Positions 8,190-15,580 of a stretch of DNA of 25,859 nucleotides are shown piece by piece. Under the pieces are notes generated by a model, which saw nothing but the letters and a program-made list of their open reading frames with translations, searched no databases and had not been told where the DNA came from. The stretch is taken from positions 1,002 to 26,860 of the forward strand of contig DETU01000031.1 in assembly GCA_002362175.1 (NCBI GenBank), in the 5' to 3' direction. Position numbers and translations under genes: made by a program. Every line of letters starts with the position of its first letter. Within the stretch, counting starts at the first letter, position 1. The DNA is from Ruminococcus sp. UBA3280 (GTDB taxonomy: Bacteria > Bacillota > Clostridia > Oscillospirales > Ruminococcaceae).

Positions 8190-9030
8190 TAAAAATAAAG
8201 AGGATTTTCGCAGTAAACCGAAAATCCTCCTGCCAAAATATATTTTTTCCGTGTCTGCATTGCTCTTTCTGTATGCATGGATTGAAAATAAATTTTTACT
8301 TTGTACGAGACGTGAATATTTCGGAAATAACATAAAAATTGCTCATATTTCCGACGTTCACAAAAGAAAATTCGGTAGGAACAATTCACGTATATGCGAA
8401 AAAATCCGCAGAGAATCGCCTGATGTCATATTTATAACGGGTGATGTTGTTTCACGTACTGAAACAGATTTTTCTTCAATTGAGTCAATGCTTAATGAAC
8501 TTTGCGGAATATCTCCTGTATATATGATTTTCGGAAATCACGAGCAGACGCTTCCGCCTGAAATGAAGAAGAATTTTATTCAGGCTGTGAACCGCACGGG
8601 AGCAGTGCTTTTAAGAAACAAATCTGCATATATTGAAGTAAACGGATATAAATTACATATCTATGGTCTTGAGGAAAAGGAAACAGTCTATAAAAACGGA
8701 AAAAGTTACCGGAACCTCGACAAAATCACACTTTCAGACATGGAAACTCTTCTCGGCAGATGTGACGGAAAAAATACTGTACTTCTTGCACACAATCCCT
8801 TTTTCTGTGATGTATATTCACAATGGGGTGCGGAATATACTTTAAGCGGTCATGTACACGGCGGTATAGCGAGAATTTTCGGAAAAGGACTTCTTTCACC
8901 TGAAAGAAAGCTGTTTCCGTCATTTTCAAAGGGTGTATACAATTCAGGCAGAATGAAACTTCTTGTTTCGGGAGGACTCGGAAAATTACGTCTTTTCAAT
9001 CCGCCTGAAATAGTTATATATCAGATATAG
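8182..9030 (+). CDS. Membrane-anchored metallophosphoesterase (YkuE/YaeI type)
   Basis: A calcineurin-like dinuclear metal phosphoesterase. From the ATG at 8182 it is 282 residues. An N-terminal hydrophobic helix (about 20-40) anchors it, and the catalytic domain faces outward by analogy with YkuE. The metal motifs occur in order: HISDVH (55-60), GDVV (87-90), GNHE (118-121), LLAHNPFF and GHVHGG. Related proteins hydrolyse phosphodiesters such as UDP-sugars or lipid-linked phosphates; the substrate here is not known. The start overlaps the gyrA stop by 8 nt and lacks a strong Shine-Dalgarno, so translation is probably coupled to gyrA. Upstream ATG (8143) and TTG (8131) codons lie further inside gyrA and are less likely. 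Confidence 0.85.
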   Translation: MNNKNKEDFRSKPKILLPKYIFSVSALLFLYAWIENKFLLCTRREYFGNNIKIAHISDVHKRKFGRNNSRICEKIRRESPDVIFITGDVVSRTETDFSSIESMLNELCGISPVYMIFGNHEQTLPPEMKKNFIQAVNRTGAVLLRNKSAYIEVNGYKLHIYGLEEKETVYKNGKSYRNLDKITLSDMETLLGRCDGKNTVLLAHNPFFCDVYSQWGAEYTLSGHVHGGIARIFGKGLLSPERKLFPSFSKGVYNSGRMKLLVSGGLGKLRLFNPPEIVIYQI

Positions 9031-9032
9031 GA

Positions 9033-9647
9033 CTATATTCCGAAAAATGCGAACAATATAAGCAGAATACCGCCCACCCACGAAAAATCATGGTGAAGCG
9101 ATGATATTTTTTTACCTGTTATGTTTCCGAGTGCAATTGAGATAAATCCTGCCATGAAAGTGAAAAGAAAAGCGGTCAGCGGATTTATTCCCGAAAAACC
9201 ACTGCTTAATCCTGTTGCGGCTGAATCAAGGGAACTCGCAAGTGCAAGTGCGGCTGCTTCTGTGGCTGACAGTATTTTTGAGTTGTCAAAATCGGCGGCT
9301 GTGTCGTCAAGATAAAGTTTCACGACTATTCCATATTTATCCGACCGCACCGAAACTTCACCTTTTTTTGAAATATGTTTTGCTATACTCCGTATTATGC
9401 TTTTGAAAATCGTTATTACACCGATTGCCGTTATTACTGCTGTTCCGCAGATACGGCATAGTTCAGACGGAATGAACGACCCGATAAAATCCGAAAATTC
9501 AAGCGATATGCCAAGTACTGCCGCACTTATCAGGCTTATGACGGATATTGACAGCAGGGGAATTTTTATTCCGCTGTTGCAGTACGCCGCCGCCGCAAGA
9601 TATGTATCGAGGCTTACAATTACTGCAAGGAAAATTTCGTCGTACAA
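9033..9647 (-). CDS. ytaF: YtaF/MntP-like sporulation membrane protein
   Basis: A 204-residue polytopic membrane protein with about six hydrophobic helices in two similar halves. Each half carries a conserved acidic helix, SLDTYLAAAAY near the N-terminus and SSLDSAATGLSSGF around residue 140. This duplicated pattern belongs to the DUF204/MntP superfamily. The soluble linker between the halves (KKGEVSVRSDKYG to KILSATEA, about residues 94-132) matches the layout of YtaF of spore-forming Firmicutes. The start is TTG with GGGAGG 9 nt upstream on the minus strand. It converges with the phosphoesterase gene; their stops are only 2 bp apart. Role in manganese efflux or sporulation is by family only. 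Confidence 0.75.
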   Translation of the reverse strand: MYDEIFLAVIVSLDTYLAAAAYCNSGIKIPLLSISVISLISAAVLGISLEFSDFIGSFIPSELCRICGTAVITAIGVITIFKSIIRSIAKHISKKGEVSVRSDKYGIVVKLYLDDTAADFDNSKILSATEAAALALASSLDSAATGLSSGFSGINPLTAFLFTFMAGFISIALGNITGKKISSLHHDFSWVGGILLILFAFFGI

Positions 9648-9745
9648 TTCAACACACCTCCCGACGTATAATATGCAGAAGATGCTGAAAATGTCAAAGC
9701 ACTGTACTATGATTTACCGTCAAAAGTGAAAATATGAAAAATCTG

Positions 9746-9773
9746 TTGACTTTTCCGACGGATATGATATAAT
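9746..9773 (+). promoter_or_regulatory. Sigma-A promoter for the isomerase-nrdR operon
   Basis: TTGACT (9746-9751), a 16-bp spacer and TATAAT (9768-9773) with an extended -10 TG just before it (TGATATAAT). It lies 60 bp upstream of the isomerase start and follows the divergent YtaF-like gene's leader, so it most likely drives the isomerase, nrdR and the small membrane protein gene together. Confidence 0.75.
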
Positions 9774-9833
9774 AAATAATAATAATTTTCCGTAATCTGC
9801 GGACAAGTTTATTTTCAGAAAGGGGAATTTGTT

Positions 9834-10637
9834 TTGATTGCAGGAGTTTCAACAGCCTGTCTTTACCCGAAACCGCTTGAAGAAAGTCTTTATGACCTTG
9901 CTGTCAACGGTGTTTCATGCGTGGAAATATTTATAAATACCCATTCTGAATTAAAAAAAAGCTTTGCCTACAGTACGGCACAGCTTCTTAAAAGATTTGA
10001 CGTAAAATGCGTATCGGTTCACCCCTTTACGTGCGAAATGGAAACAATGATGTTTTTTTCAGACTATGAAAGACGAATGGACGACATTCTTGAATATTAT
10101 AAATTATATTTCAGTTTCATGAATACTGTCGGTGCTGATATTTTTGTGTTCCACGGCGGAAAGACGGGGTCGGGAAAAAACAGGGACTTCTACTGTGAAC
10201 GCTACAGCAGGCTCTGGAGGCTCGGCAAAGAGTTCGGCATAAAAGTAGCCATTGAGAACGTTGCACGCTGTCAGAGTTCTTCCTCGTTGTTTATACGTGA
10301 TATTTCACATATGCTCGGAAATGAATTTGCATTTGTTCTTGATACGAAACAGGCTGTGCGTGCAGGAGAAAACCCTTTCAGCTTTCTTGAATCAGCCGGA
10401 AAAAATACTGTTCATGTACACATAAGCGATTCGGGAGAATTCGGTGACTGTCTGCCGATAGGCAAGGGAAGATTCAGATTCAAGCAGTTTTTTGAAAAAT
10501 TAAACTCCTTTAATCCGCAGTGCAGTGTTATTCTTGAACTGTACAGAAGTGGATTCGGAGGAATAAGCGAACTCATATCGGGTTATAACATAATTGAAAA
10601 AATGATTGAACCCTATGGCAAGGAGGGAAAAATATGA
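9834..10637 (+). CDS. Sugar phosphate isomerase/epimerase family protein (AP endonuclease 2-like TIM barrel)
   Basis: A 267-residue protein of the xylose-isomerase-like TIM-barrel superfamily. Strand-end motifs with likely metal ligands appear in the expected order: CVSVHPF, FVFHGGKTG, VAIENVARC, FVLDTKQA, VHVHISDSG and VILELYRSG. These supply the usual Glu/Asp/His set for a divalent metal centre. Substrate cannot be predicted; the superfamily includes sugar isomerases, epimerases and endonuclease IV. The start is TTG at 9834, with GAAAGGGG 8 nt upstream and a strong promoter before that. The stop overlaps the nrdR ATG (ATGA), so they are co-translated. Confidence 0.75.
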   Translation: MIAGVSTACLYPKPLEESLYDLAVNGVSCVEIFINTHSELKKSFAYSTAQLLKRFDVKCVSVHPFTCEMETMMFFSDYERRMDDILEYYKLYFSFMNTVGADIFVFHGGKTGSGKNRDFYCERYSRLWRLGKEFGIKVAIENVARCQSSSSLFIRDISHMLGNEFAFVLDTKQAVRAGENPFSFLESAGKNTVHVHISDSGEFGDCLPIGKGRFRFKQFFEKLNSFNPQCSVILELYRSGFGGISELISGYNIIEKMIEPYGKEGKI

Positions 10638-11083
10638 AATGTCCTTTTTGTGGATTTGACGATTCAAAAGTAACGGATTCACGCCCTTCTGACGAAAAAA
10701 TCAGGAGACGCAGAGAGTGTATGAAATGCAGGGGAAGATTCACAACATATGAAGTTGTTGAACTTCCGCTTCTCATGGTTGAAAAACGTGACGGCACATA
10801 CGAAACTTTTGACCGCAGTAAACTCATAAAGGGAATTTTTACGGCAATAAAAAAACGTCCTGTCACTATAGGACAGGTTTCGGAAATTGCGGACTATATC
10901 GAAAATTACTATGCCAATGAACTGAAAACGGTTGCACTGTCAAAGGAAATAGGCGAGCTAGTCCTCGAAAAACTCAGGGAAATTGACCCTATATCATACA
11001 TAAGGTTTGCGTCCGTATACAAGGATTTCACTGATATAGAAAGCTTTGTTGCGGCAATAAGTGAATTTGAACAGGGAGAATAA
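10634..11083 (+). CDS. nrdR: Transcriptional repressor NrdR
   Basis: NrdR represses ribonucleotide reductase genes when dATP/ATP binding changes its oligomeric state. The 149-residue protein shows the N-terminal zinc ribbon (Cys3, Cys6, Cys29, Cys32 in MKCPFCGF and RRRECMKCRGRFTTYE) followed by an ATP-cone domain (about residues 46-136: VEKRDGTYETFDRSKLIKGI, then SYIRFASVYKDF). Length and motifs are standard. The start overlaps the isomerase stop by 4 nt, and GGAGG in AAGGAGGGAAAAAT lies just upstream. No NrdR-box pair or nrd gene is seen in the window, so its targets are elsewhere. Confidence 0.96.
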   Translation: MKCPFCGFDDSKVTDSRPSDEKIRRRRECMKCRGRFTTYEVVELPLLMVEKRDGTYETFDRSKLIKGIFTAIKKRPVTIGQVSEIADYIENYYANELKTVALSKEIGELVLEKLREIDPISYIRFASVYKDFTDIESFVAAISEFEQGE

Positions 11084-11085
11084 TT

Positions 11086-11463
11086 ATGGATATTGATAAG
11101 ATTTTAGATAATTTCAACGACGAGAAAACAGCCTGTATGTTTAATTACAACGACGTTCAGCAGAATAAAATTTCAGCTGTTGTTCCCTATTTCATTCCTT
11201 TTCTGTTTTTTCTTCCGCTGATTATGGATAAAAATTCCAATTTCTGCAAATTCCATGCAAATCAACAGCTTACATGGCTTGCGGTTACGGTTGTTATTGA
11301 AATACTTCAGAAAATTATAGGAGTGATTCCCGTTATAGGCTGGCTGGCAAATATCTTAATCAGCATTGCGGTTTTGCTGGTATCAATCGGACTTATGTAC
11401 GGTGCGTATAAAGGAAAGGCTCTCAGACTTCCCTTTATCGGCGAACTGATAAAAATATTTTAA
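11086..11463 (+). CDS. Small DUF4870/Tic20-like membrane protein
   Basis: A 125-residue protein beginning 2 bp after nrdR. A soluble N-terminus of about 28 residues is followed by hydrophobic helices at about 30-47, 64-80 and 84-108. The stretch NFCKFHANQQLTWLAV, placed after the first helix, resembles the FHA(K/N)Q signature of the DUF4870 (Tic20-like) family of small membrane proteins. Function is unknown. Its TAA stop shares the sequence TTAA with the stop of the convergent gene on the other strand, and no terminator is visible between them. Confidence 0.6.
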   Translation: MDIDKILDNFNDEKTACMFNYNDVQQNKISAVVPYFIPFLFFLPLIMDKNSNFCKFHANQQLTWLAVTVVIEILQKIIGVIPVIGWLANILISIAVLLVSIGLMYGAYKGKALRLPFIGELIKIF

Positions 11464-11891
11464 CTTACGGCAAGCCTTATGCTTCCGCCGTCCTCACTGT
11501 ATACCATTGAGGCTATTGCGGTATCGTTGCAGACAAGAAGTTCCGCAAGCATTTTCTTATTTTCGGGTCTGTAGTTTTTTACTTCATAAACATAGATACG
11601 AGCGTTTTTTCCTGCGTATTCACGTAAAGGCAAGCCCTGTCTGTCCTGAAAAACAGCATATTCTTCATACGCCTCGGAAAAGTCCGAAGGTATAGTGATG
11701 TCTTTTCCTGCAATTTCTTCAACTTCCCAGCCGTGAGATGCAAAGTAGTCTATACGTTCACTTGCTGTTGATGCTGAAATTGCAGGTTTTTCAGATGTTT
11801 CGGATTCAGGATTCTTTTCGGGAATAAGAAATATTGCCGTATAGATTATAACGGCTATAAGTATGAGTATGAATATTTTCTTTTTTTTCAT
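11460..11891 (-). CDS. Membrane-anchored DUF4830-like protein
   Basis: A 143-residue protein with a classic signal anchor: MKKKKIFILILIAVIIYT, then a polar Ser/Thr/Glu-rich linker. The soluble domain holds SERIDYFASHGWEVEE, ITIPSDFSEAYEEYA and LREYAGKNARIYVYEVKNY, which I recognise as the DUF4830 outline common in Clostridia; function is unknown. The ATG at 11891 is chosen because GGAGG lies 5 nt upstream on the minus strand, and because this gives a proper anchor; the longer frame to 12023 would run into the opposing pseudouridine synthase gene. The domain is probably outside the membrane. It is convergent with the DUF4870-like gene, with overlapping stops. Confidence 0.65.
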   Translation of the reverse strand: MKKKKIFILILIAVIIYTAIFLIPEKNPESETSEKPAISASTASERIDYFASHGWEVEEIAGKDITIPSDFSEAYEEYAVFQDRQGLPLREYAGKNARIYVYEVKNYRPENKKMLAELLVCNDTAIASMVYSEDGGSIRLAVS

Positions 11892-11982
11892 GAATACCTC
11901 CGTGTAAAAAAATTTTTCGGACAAAAATCCCGTTGATAAATAATATAGCCTTAACCTGAAATTTATTCCCAAAGGAGAGAAT

Positions 11983-12762
11983 ATGACACCGATTCGTCTT
12001 GATAAATTTATTTCCGAACGCACCGAATATTCACGCAGTCAGATAAAACAGCTTGCCGTCAGAAAAATGATAACGGTTGACGGACAGGTTATAAAATCAA
12101 CTGACTTAAAGATTGACCCCGAAACCGTAAAAGTAACCGTAAGCGGAAAGGAAATCCGTGCAGAACGCTATAGGTATATACTTCTTAACAAGCCGTCGGG
12201 TTATGTCTGTTCGACCTCTGAACACGACGGCGAAACGGTCATGAATCTTGTACCGCCCGAAATGAGAACAAAAGGAATGTTTCCTGCCGGTCGGCTTGAC
12301 AAGGACTCTCTCGGTGCGTTACTGCTTACCGACGACGGAGAACTTGCCCACCGTATGCTTTCACCCCGACATCATATATCAAAAATATATATTGTGAAAC
12401 TTGACAGACCCTTTCAAAATAAATATATTGATTTATTCAGAAATAGTTTACAATTGGCAGACGGTGAGGTGTGTATGCCTGCTTGTGTCAGAGGGTGCGA
12501 AATATCCGAAAAACTGGCTTTTGTACAGCTTTTTGAGGGGAAATATCATCAGATTAAAAGAATGTTTTCGGCTGTCGGAAATCATGTTGAGGTTTTGATG
12601 CGTGTTTCCCTCGGCAGTCTGATTCTTCCCGAAAAACTGGGGTTTGGAGAGTGTATGGAATTATTGCACAAAGATGTTGAAAACTTGTTCGTCGCCCCCG
12701 ATTTTGATGATTTTTGCCGTCGTTTTTTTGGCGTTTTTTCGGCAAATCTAATAAACAAATAA
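11983..12762 (+). CDS. Pseudouridine synthase, RsuA/RluB/E/F family
   Basis: Converts specific uridines of rRNA to pseudouridine. The 259-residue protein starts with an S4 RNA-binding domain (RLDKFISERTEYSRSQIKQL) and continues with the RsuA-type catalytic domain. The catalytic Asp106 lies in AGRLDKDSLGALLLTDDGEL. HHISKIYIVKL and KYHQIKRMFSAVGN are the other conserved blocks. The motif usually reads GRLDKDTxGLLLLTNDG, so SLGA is a mild variant. Small-subunit Psi516 synthase (RsuA) is the closest guess, but family members with 23S targets look similar. ATG start behind AAAGGAG. Confidence 0.88.
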   Translation: MTPIRLDKFISERTEYSRSQIKQLAVRKMITVDGQVIKSTDLKIDPETVKVTVSGKEIRAERYRYILLNKPSGYVCSTSEHDGETVMNLVPPEMRTKGMFPAGRLDKDSLGALLLTDDGELAHRMLSPRHHISKIYIVKLDRPFQNKYIDLFRNSLQLADGEVCMPACVRGCEISEKLAFVQLFEGKYHQIKRMFSAVGNHVEVLMRVSLGSLILPEKLGFGECMELLHKDVENLFVAPDFDDFCRRFFGVFSANLINK

Positions 12763-12786
12763 CCTCAACTTTGGCAATTTAGCATC

Positions 12787-12815
12787 TTGAAAAATTTTGC
12801 AAAGTTTGGTATTAT
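12787..12815 (+). promoter_or_regulatory. Sigma-A promoter for the sugar ABC ATPase
   Basis: TTGAAA (12787-12792), a 17-bp spacer and TATTAT (12810-12815), each hexamer one base from consensus. It lies in the 107-bp gap before the ABC ATPase gene, about 55 bp before its start, and gives that gene its own transcription unit. Confidence 0.75.
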
Positions 12816-12869
12816 ATTATTAGGGCTGATATTTATCGGCAAAAATTTTGAACTGGAGGACTGGATTAA

Positions 12870-14006
12870 ATGGCAGGTTTAAGTCTTAAACAAATAAAAA
12901 AAATATATCCCGGCGGTGTTGAGGCTGTTCACAGCACAACTTTTGACATAAGAGATAAGGAATTTATCGTATTCGTTGGACCTTCCGGATGCGGAAAGTC
13001 TACAACACTTCGTATGATTGCAGGTCTTGAGGAAATTTCAGAGGGTGAGCTTTACATAGGCGACCGCCTTGTAAATGACGTTGCTCCTAAGGACAGAGAT
13101 ATTGCGATGGTTTTCCAGAACTACGCTCTTTATCCGCATATGACCGTTTTTGAAAACATGGCTTTCGGTCTTAAACTCCGTAAAGTTCCTAAGGACGAAA
13201 TCGAAAGAAAAGTTAATGAAGCTGCTAAGATTCTTGACCTTACACATCTTCTCGACAGAAAGCCGAGAGCTATGTCAGGTGGTCAGTGTCAGCGTGTGGC
13301 ACTCGGTCGTGCTATCGTTCGTTCACCTAAGGTATTCCTTCTTGACGAGCCTCTTTCAAACCTCGATGCTAAGCTCCGTGCTCAGATGAGAACCGAAATC
13401 TCAAAGATTCATAAGAGACTTGGTACAACTTTCATCTACGTAACTCATGACCAGACAGAAGCTATGACAATGGGTGACAGAATTGTTTGTATGAAGGACG
13501 GCTGGATTCAGCAGATTGATACTCCTCAGAAGCTTTATGATGAGCCTGTTAACAAGTTTGTTGCAGGATTCCTTGGTTCACCTATGATGAACTTCATAGA
13601 CGCTACTCTCAAGTATGAGAGAGAATATGACCAGTTTATCGTTGAATTTGGTTCAAAGGACGCAAGAGGCAAGAAGTATGAGATTATCGTTCCCGAGTCA
13701 AAGGTTACTCCTGAACTTCAGGGCTATGTAGGTAAGGAAATTATTCTCGGTGTTCGTCCTGAAAGTATTCATGACGAAGAAATGTACCTTTCAAATGCTA
13801 CAACAGGCGTTGTTGACTGTCAGGTAGAAATTACTGAAATGATGGGTGCTGAAATTTATCTCTACCTCCTTTGTGAAGGTATTCCGATGACTGCAAGAGT
13901 AAGTTCACGCTCAACAGCTAAGTCAGGTGACGAAATAAGAGTTGCTATTGACCCCAACAGAATCCATATCTTTGACAAGGAAACAGAGAAAACTATTGTA
14001 AACTGA
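12870..14006 (+). CDS. ugpC: Sugar ABC transporter ATP-binding protein (UgpC/MsmX/MalK type)
   Basis: The energising ATPase of carbohydrate ABC importers. The 378 residues comprise a nucleotide-binding domain with Walker A GPSGCGKST (37-45), Q-loop, signature MSGGQ (135-139), Walker B FLLDEP with the D-loop SNLDAKLR, and H-loop His193 in THDQTEAMTMG. A C-terminal TOBE/OB-type regulatory domain covers about residues 240-378. No permease or binding-protein gene is adjacent, which is typical of MsmX-like shared ATPases that serve several sugar importers. Codon choice leans to GCT, GTT and CTT more than in neighbours, suggesting high expression. ATG behind TGGAGG. A strong hairpin terminator lies downstream. 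Confidence 0.95.
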   Translation: MAGLSLKQIKKIYPGGVEAVHSTTFDIRDKEFIVFVGPSGCGKSTTLRMIAGLEEISEGELYIGDRLVNDVAPKDRDIAMVFQNYALYPHMTVFENMAFGLKLRKVPKDEIERKVNEAAKILDLTHLLDRKPRAMSGGQCQRVALGRAIVRSPKVFLLDEPLSNLDAKLRAQMRTEISKIHKRLGTTFIYVTHDQTEAMTMGDRIVCMKDGWIQQIDTPQKLYDEPVNKFVAGFLGSPMMNFIDATLKYEREYDQFIVEFGSKDARGKKYEIIVPESKVTPELQGYVGKEIILGVRPESIHDEEMYLSNATTGVVDCQVEITEMMGAEIYLYLLCEGIPMTARVSSRSTAKSGDEIRVAIDPNRIHIFDKETEKTIVN

Positions 14007-14041
14007 TAACATTCTTTTCATATTTATCCTTTCTTTCTTTA

Positions 14042-14071
14042 GTGTACACTGTCATAAGGCAGGGTATACAC
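14042..14071 (+). repeat. Imperfect hairpin preceding the terminator
   Basis: GTGTACAC (14042-14049) can pair with GTATACAC (14064-14071) with one mismatch across a 14-nt loop. It is only 2 bp from the downstream terminator stem. It may be an extra 3'-end structure of the ABC ATPase transcript, or part of a leader for the dipeptidase gene. Confidence 0.35.
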
Positions 14072-14073
14072 GG

Positions 14074-14101
14074 AAAACCGCAGTTTATACTGCGGTTTTT
14101 T
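14074..14101 (+). terminator. Rho-independent terminator after the sugar ABC ATPase
   Basis: AAAACCGCAGT (14074-14084), a 4-nt loop and ACTGCGGTTTT (14089-14099) form a perfect 11-bp stem running into a T-tract. It ends only 26 bp before the dipeptidase start codon, so either that gene has its promoter upstream of this structure (then an attenuator) or it depends on read-through. Confidence 0.88.
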
Positions 14102-14127
14102 GTGTCTTTAAACGGAGGTAAATTATT

Positions 14128-15402
14128 ATGACTGAAATAAGAAAATATCTTGAAGAACACCGTGAGGAAATGATTGATTTTCTTGCTGAACTTGTTGCGG
14201 TAAGAAGTGTGCAGAATGATGCGAACGGAAATTGTCCTTTCGGGAAAAAGCCTGCAAAGGCACTTGAACGTATGCTTAAAAAATGCGAGGAAGCAGGTTT
14301 TAACGTTGAAAATGTGGAAAACTATGTAGGTTCAGCCGACTTCAGTGAAATTGAGCCGTCGCTTGCAATTCTCACACATCTTGATGTTGTTCCCGAGGGA
14401 ACAGGCTGGAACAGTGACCCTTATGTACTGAAACGCTCTGAAGGGCGTTTAATCGGGCGTGGAACGTGCGACGACAAAGGACCTGCTGTAGCATCATTGT
14501 TTGCGATGAAAGCTGTCAGAGAGCTTGCTATGCCTCTTAAACGGGGTGTACGGTTAATCTTTGGGACAAACGAGGAAAACGGTTCGGCTGACCTTGCATA
14601 TTACAGGACAAAAAGAAAGTTACCGCCCATGGTTTTTACACCCGACGGTGAATATCCTGTAATCAACGCTGAAAAAGGAATGATTCGGGTATATTTTTCA
14701 GCCGATTTCAACGATTTGTCAATAACTTCGGGAAAAATTATCAATGCCGTGCCAGAAAAGTGCGTTGTAAGTTGCGAACGCCATATTATATTTTTATGTA
14801 AAGGAAAATCAGGACACGCATCAACTCCTGAAAAAGCTGAAAATGCAATAACAAAATTTCTTTACGAGTACAGCAGAACATATAAAAATTCCTTATTGTG
14901 CGGACTTGCTTCATTGTTCCCATATGGTGAGACCGACGGAAAGTCTTGCGGTTTAGGATTTTCAGACGAAATTTCAGGAAAAATGACCTGTGTTCTCTCC
15001 ATGCTGAATACCGAAAACGGCAGACTTAAAGGTGGTATAGATATACGTTTCCCACTTGACAGAACCTTAAAAGAAGTAAGCGGTATAATATGCAAATCTC
15101 TTGAAAATATCGGTTTTGAGATTGACTCATGTGAGGGAACAGAACCGCACGTAACTGACGAAAACAGTGAGTTTGTACAGTCACTTCTGCGTGTCTATGA
15201 ACGTGTTACAGGTGATAAAGGTCATTGTATTGCGATAGGCGGAGGAACTTATGTACATGAAATAGACGGCGGTGTTGCTTTTGGTGCGGAGTTTCCGAAC
15301 GAGGACGGTAATATGCACGGTGCTGACGAGTTCATAACAGAAGAAAATTTAATCAGAAATGCCGAGATAATGGCGGAAGCTATAATTGAAATTTGCGGTT
15401 AA
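14128..15402 (+). CDS. M20 family dipeptidase (PepV/Sapep-like)
   Basis: A zinc-dependent dipeptidase that likely cleaves dipeptides in the cytoplasm. The 424-residue protein has the dimetal ligands in order: His84 and Asp86 (LTHLDVVPEG), Asp115/116 (GRGTCDDKGP), Glu149-Glu150 (GTNEENGS), Asp173 (FTPDGEYP) and His397 (MHGADEF). The split catalytic/lid layout, with SGHASTPEKAENA in the lid-side region, matches PepV and Sapep. It is somewhat shorter than Lactobacillus PepV (about 470). ATG behind GGAGG. The TAA stop lies at the left end of a palindrome (15401-15438). Confidence 0.88.
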   Translation: MTEIRKYLEEHREEMIDFLAELVAVRSVQNDANGNCPFGKKPAKALERMLKKCEEAGFNVENVENYVGSADFSEIEPSLAILTHLDVVPEGTGWNSDPYVLKRSEGRLIGRGTCDDKGPAVASLFAMKAVRELAMPLKRGVRLIFGTNEENGSADLAYYRTKRKLPPMVFTPDGEYPVINAEKGMIRVYFSADFNDLSITSGKIINAVPEKCVVSCERHIIFLCKGKSGHASTPEKAENAITKFLYEYSRTYKNSLLCGLASLFPYGETDGKSCGLGFSDEISGKMTCVLSMLNTENGRLKGGIDIRFPLDRTLKEVSGIICKSLENIGFEIDSCEGTEPHVTDENSEFVQSLLRVYERVTGDKGHCIAIGGGTYVHEIDGGVAFGAEFPNEDGNMHGADEFITEENLIRNAEIMAEAIIEICG

Positions 15403-15438
15403 GTTTTCAACATCTCAACGTTTAAATGTTGAAAACTT
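15401..15438. repeat. Palindromic element 1 (GTTTTCAAC family)
   Basis: AAGTTTTCAACAT (15401-15413) and ATGTTGAAAACTT (15426-15438) are perfect 13-bp inverted repeats with a 12-nt loop, starting inside the dipeptidase stop codon. Each arm contains TTTTCAACA, two mismatches from the DnaA box TTATCCACA and the same as the 9-mer implied at the origin edge. Only a three-T run follows the stem, so it is a weak terminator at best. Related palindromes lie at 16760-16801 and 17316-17364. Confidence 0.75.
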
Positions 15439-15478
15439 TGCTGAGTATTACATTATGACAAAAAATAAAAGGTTTTTA

Positions 15479-15505
15479 TTGACATAACCATTCTTTTGAT
15501 ATAAT
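15479..15505 (+). promoter_or_regulatory. Promoter with consensus hexamers for the 15.6-kb gene
   Basis: Perfect TTGACA (15479-15484) and perfect TATAAT (15500-15505) separated by 15 bp, with an extended -10 TG (TGATATAAT). The spacer is shorter than the ideal 17 bp. It starts transcription about 50 nt before the likely true start of the downstream gene. Confidence 0.65.
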
Positions 15506-15580
15506 TATCGGGATTTATCTTAACATCAACTTTATATCGAAAAGAAAACAGGCAGACATATTTCTAAAGAATGGTTTACA

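Noticed and set aside
12674..12685. TGTTGAAAA match inside the pseudouridine synthase gene
   Set aside because: A single match in coding sequence without a partner arm or phased neighbour; expected by chance in this base composition.
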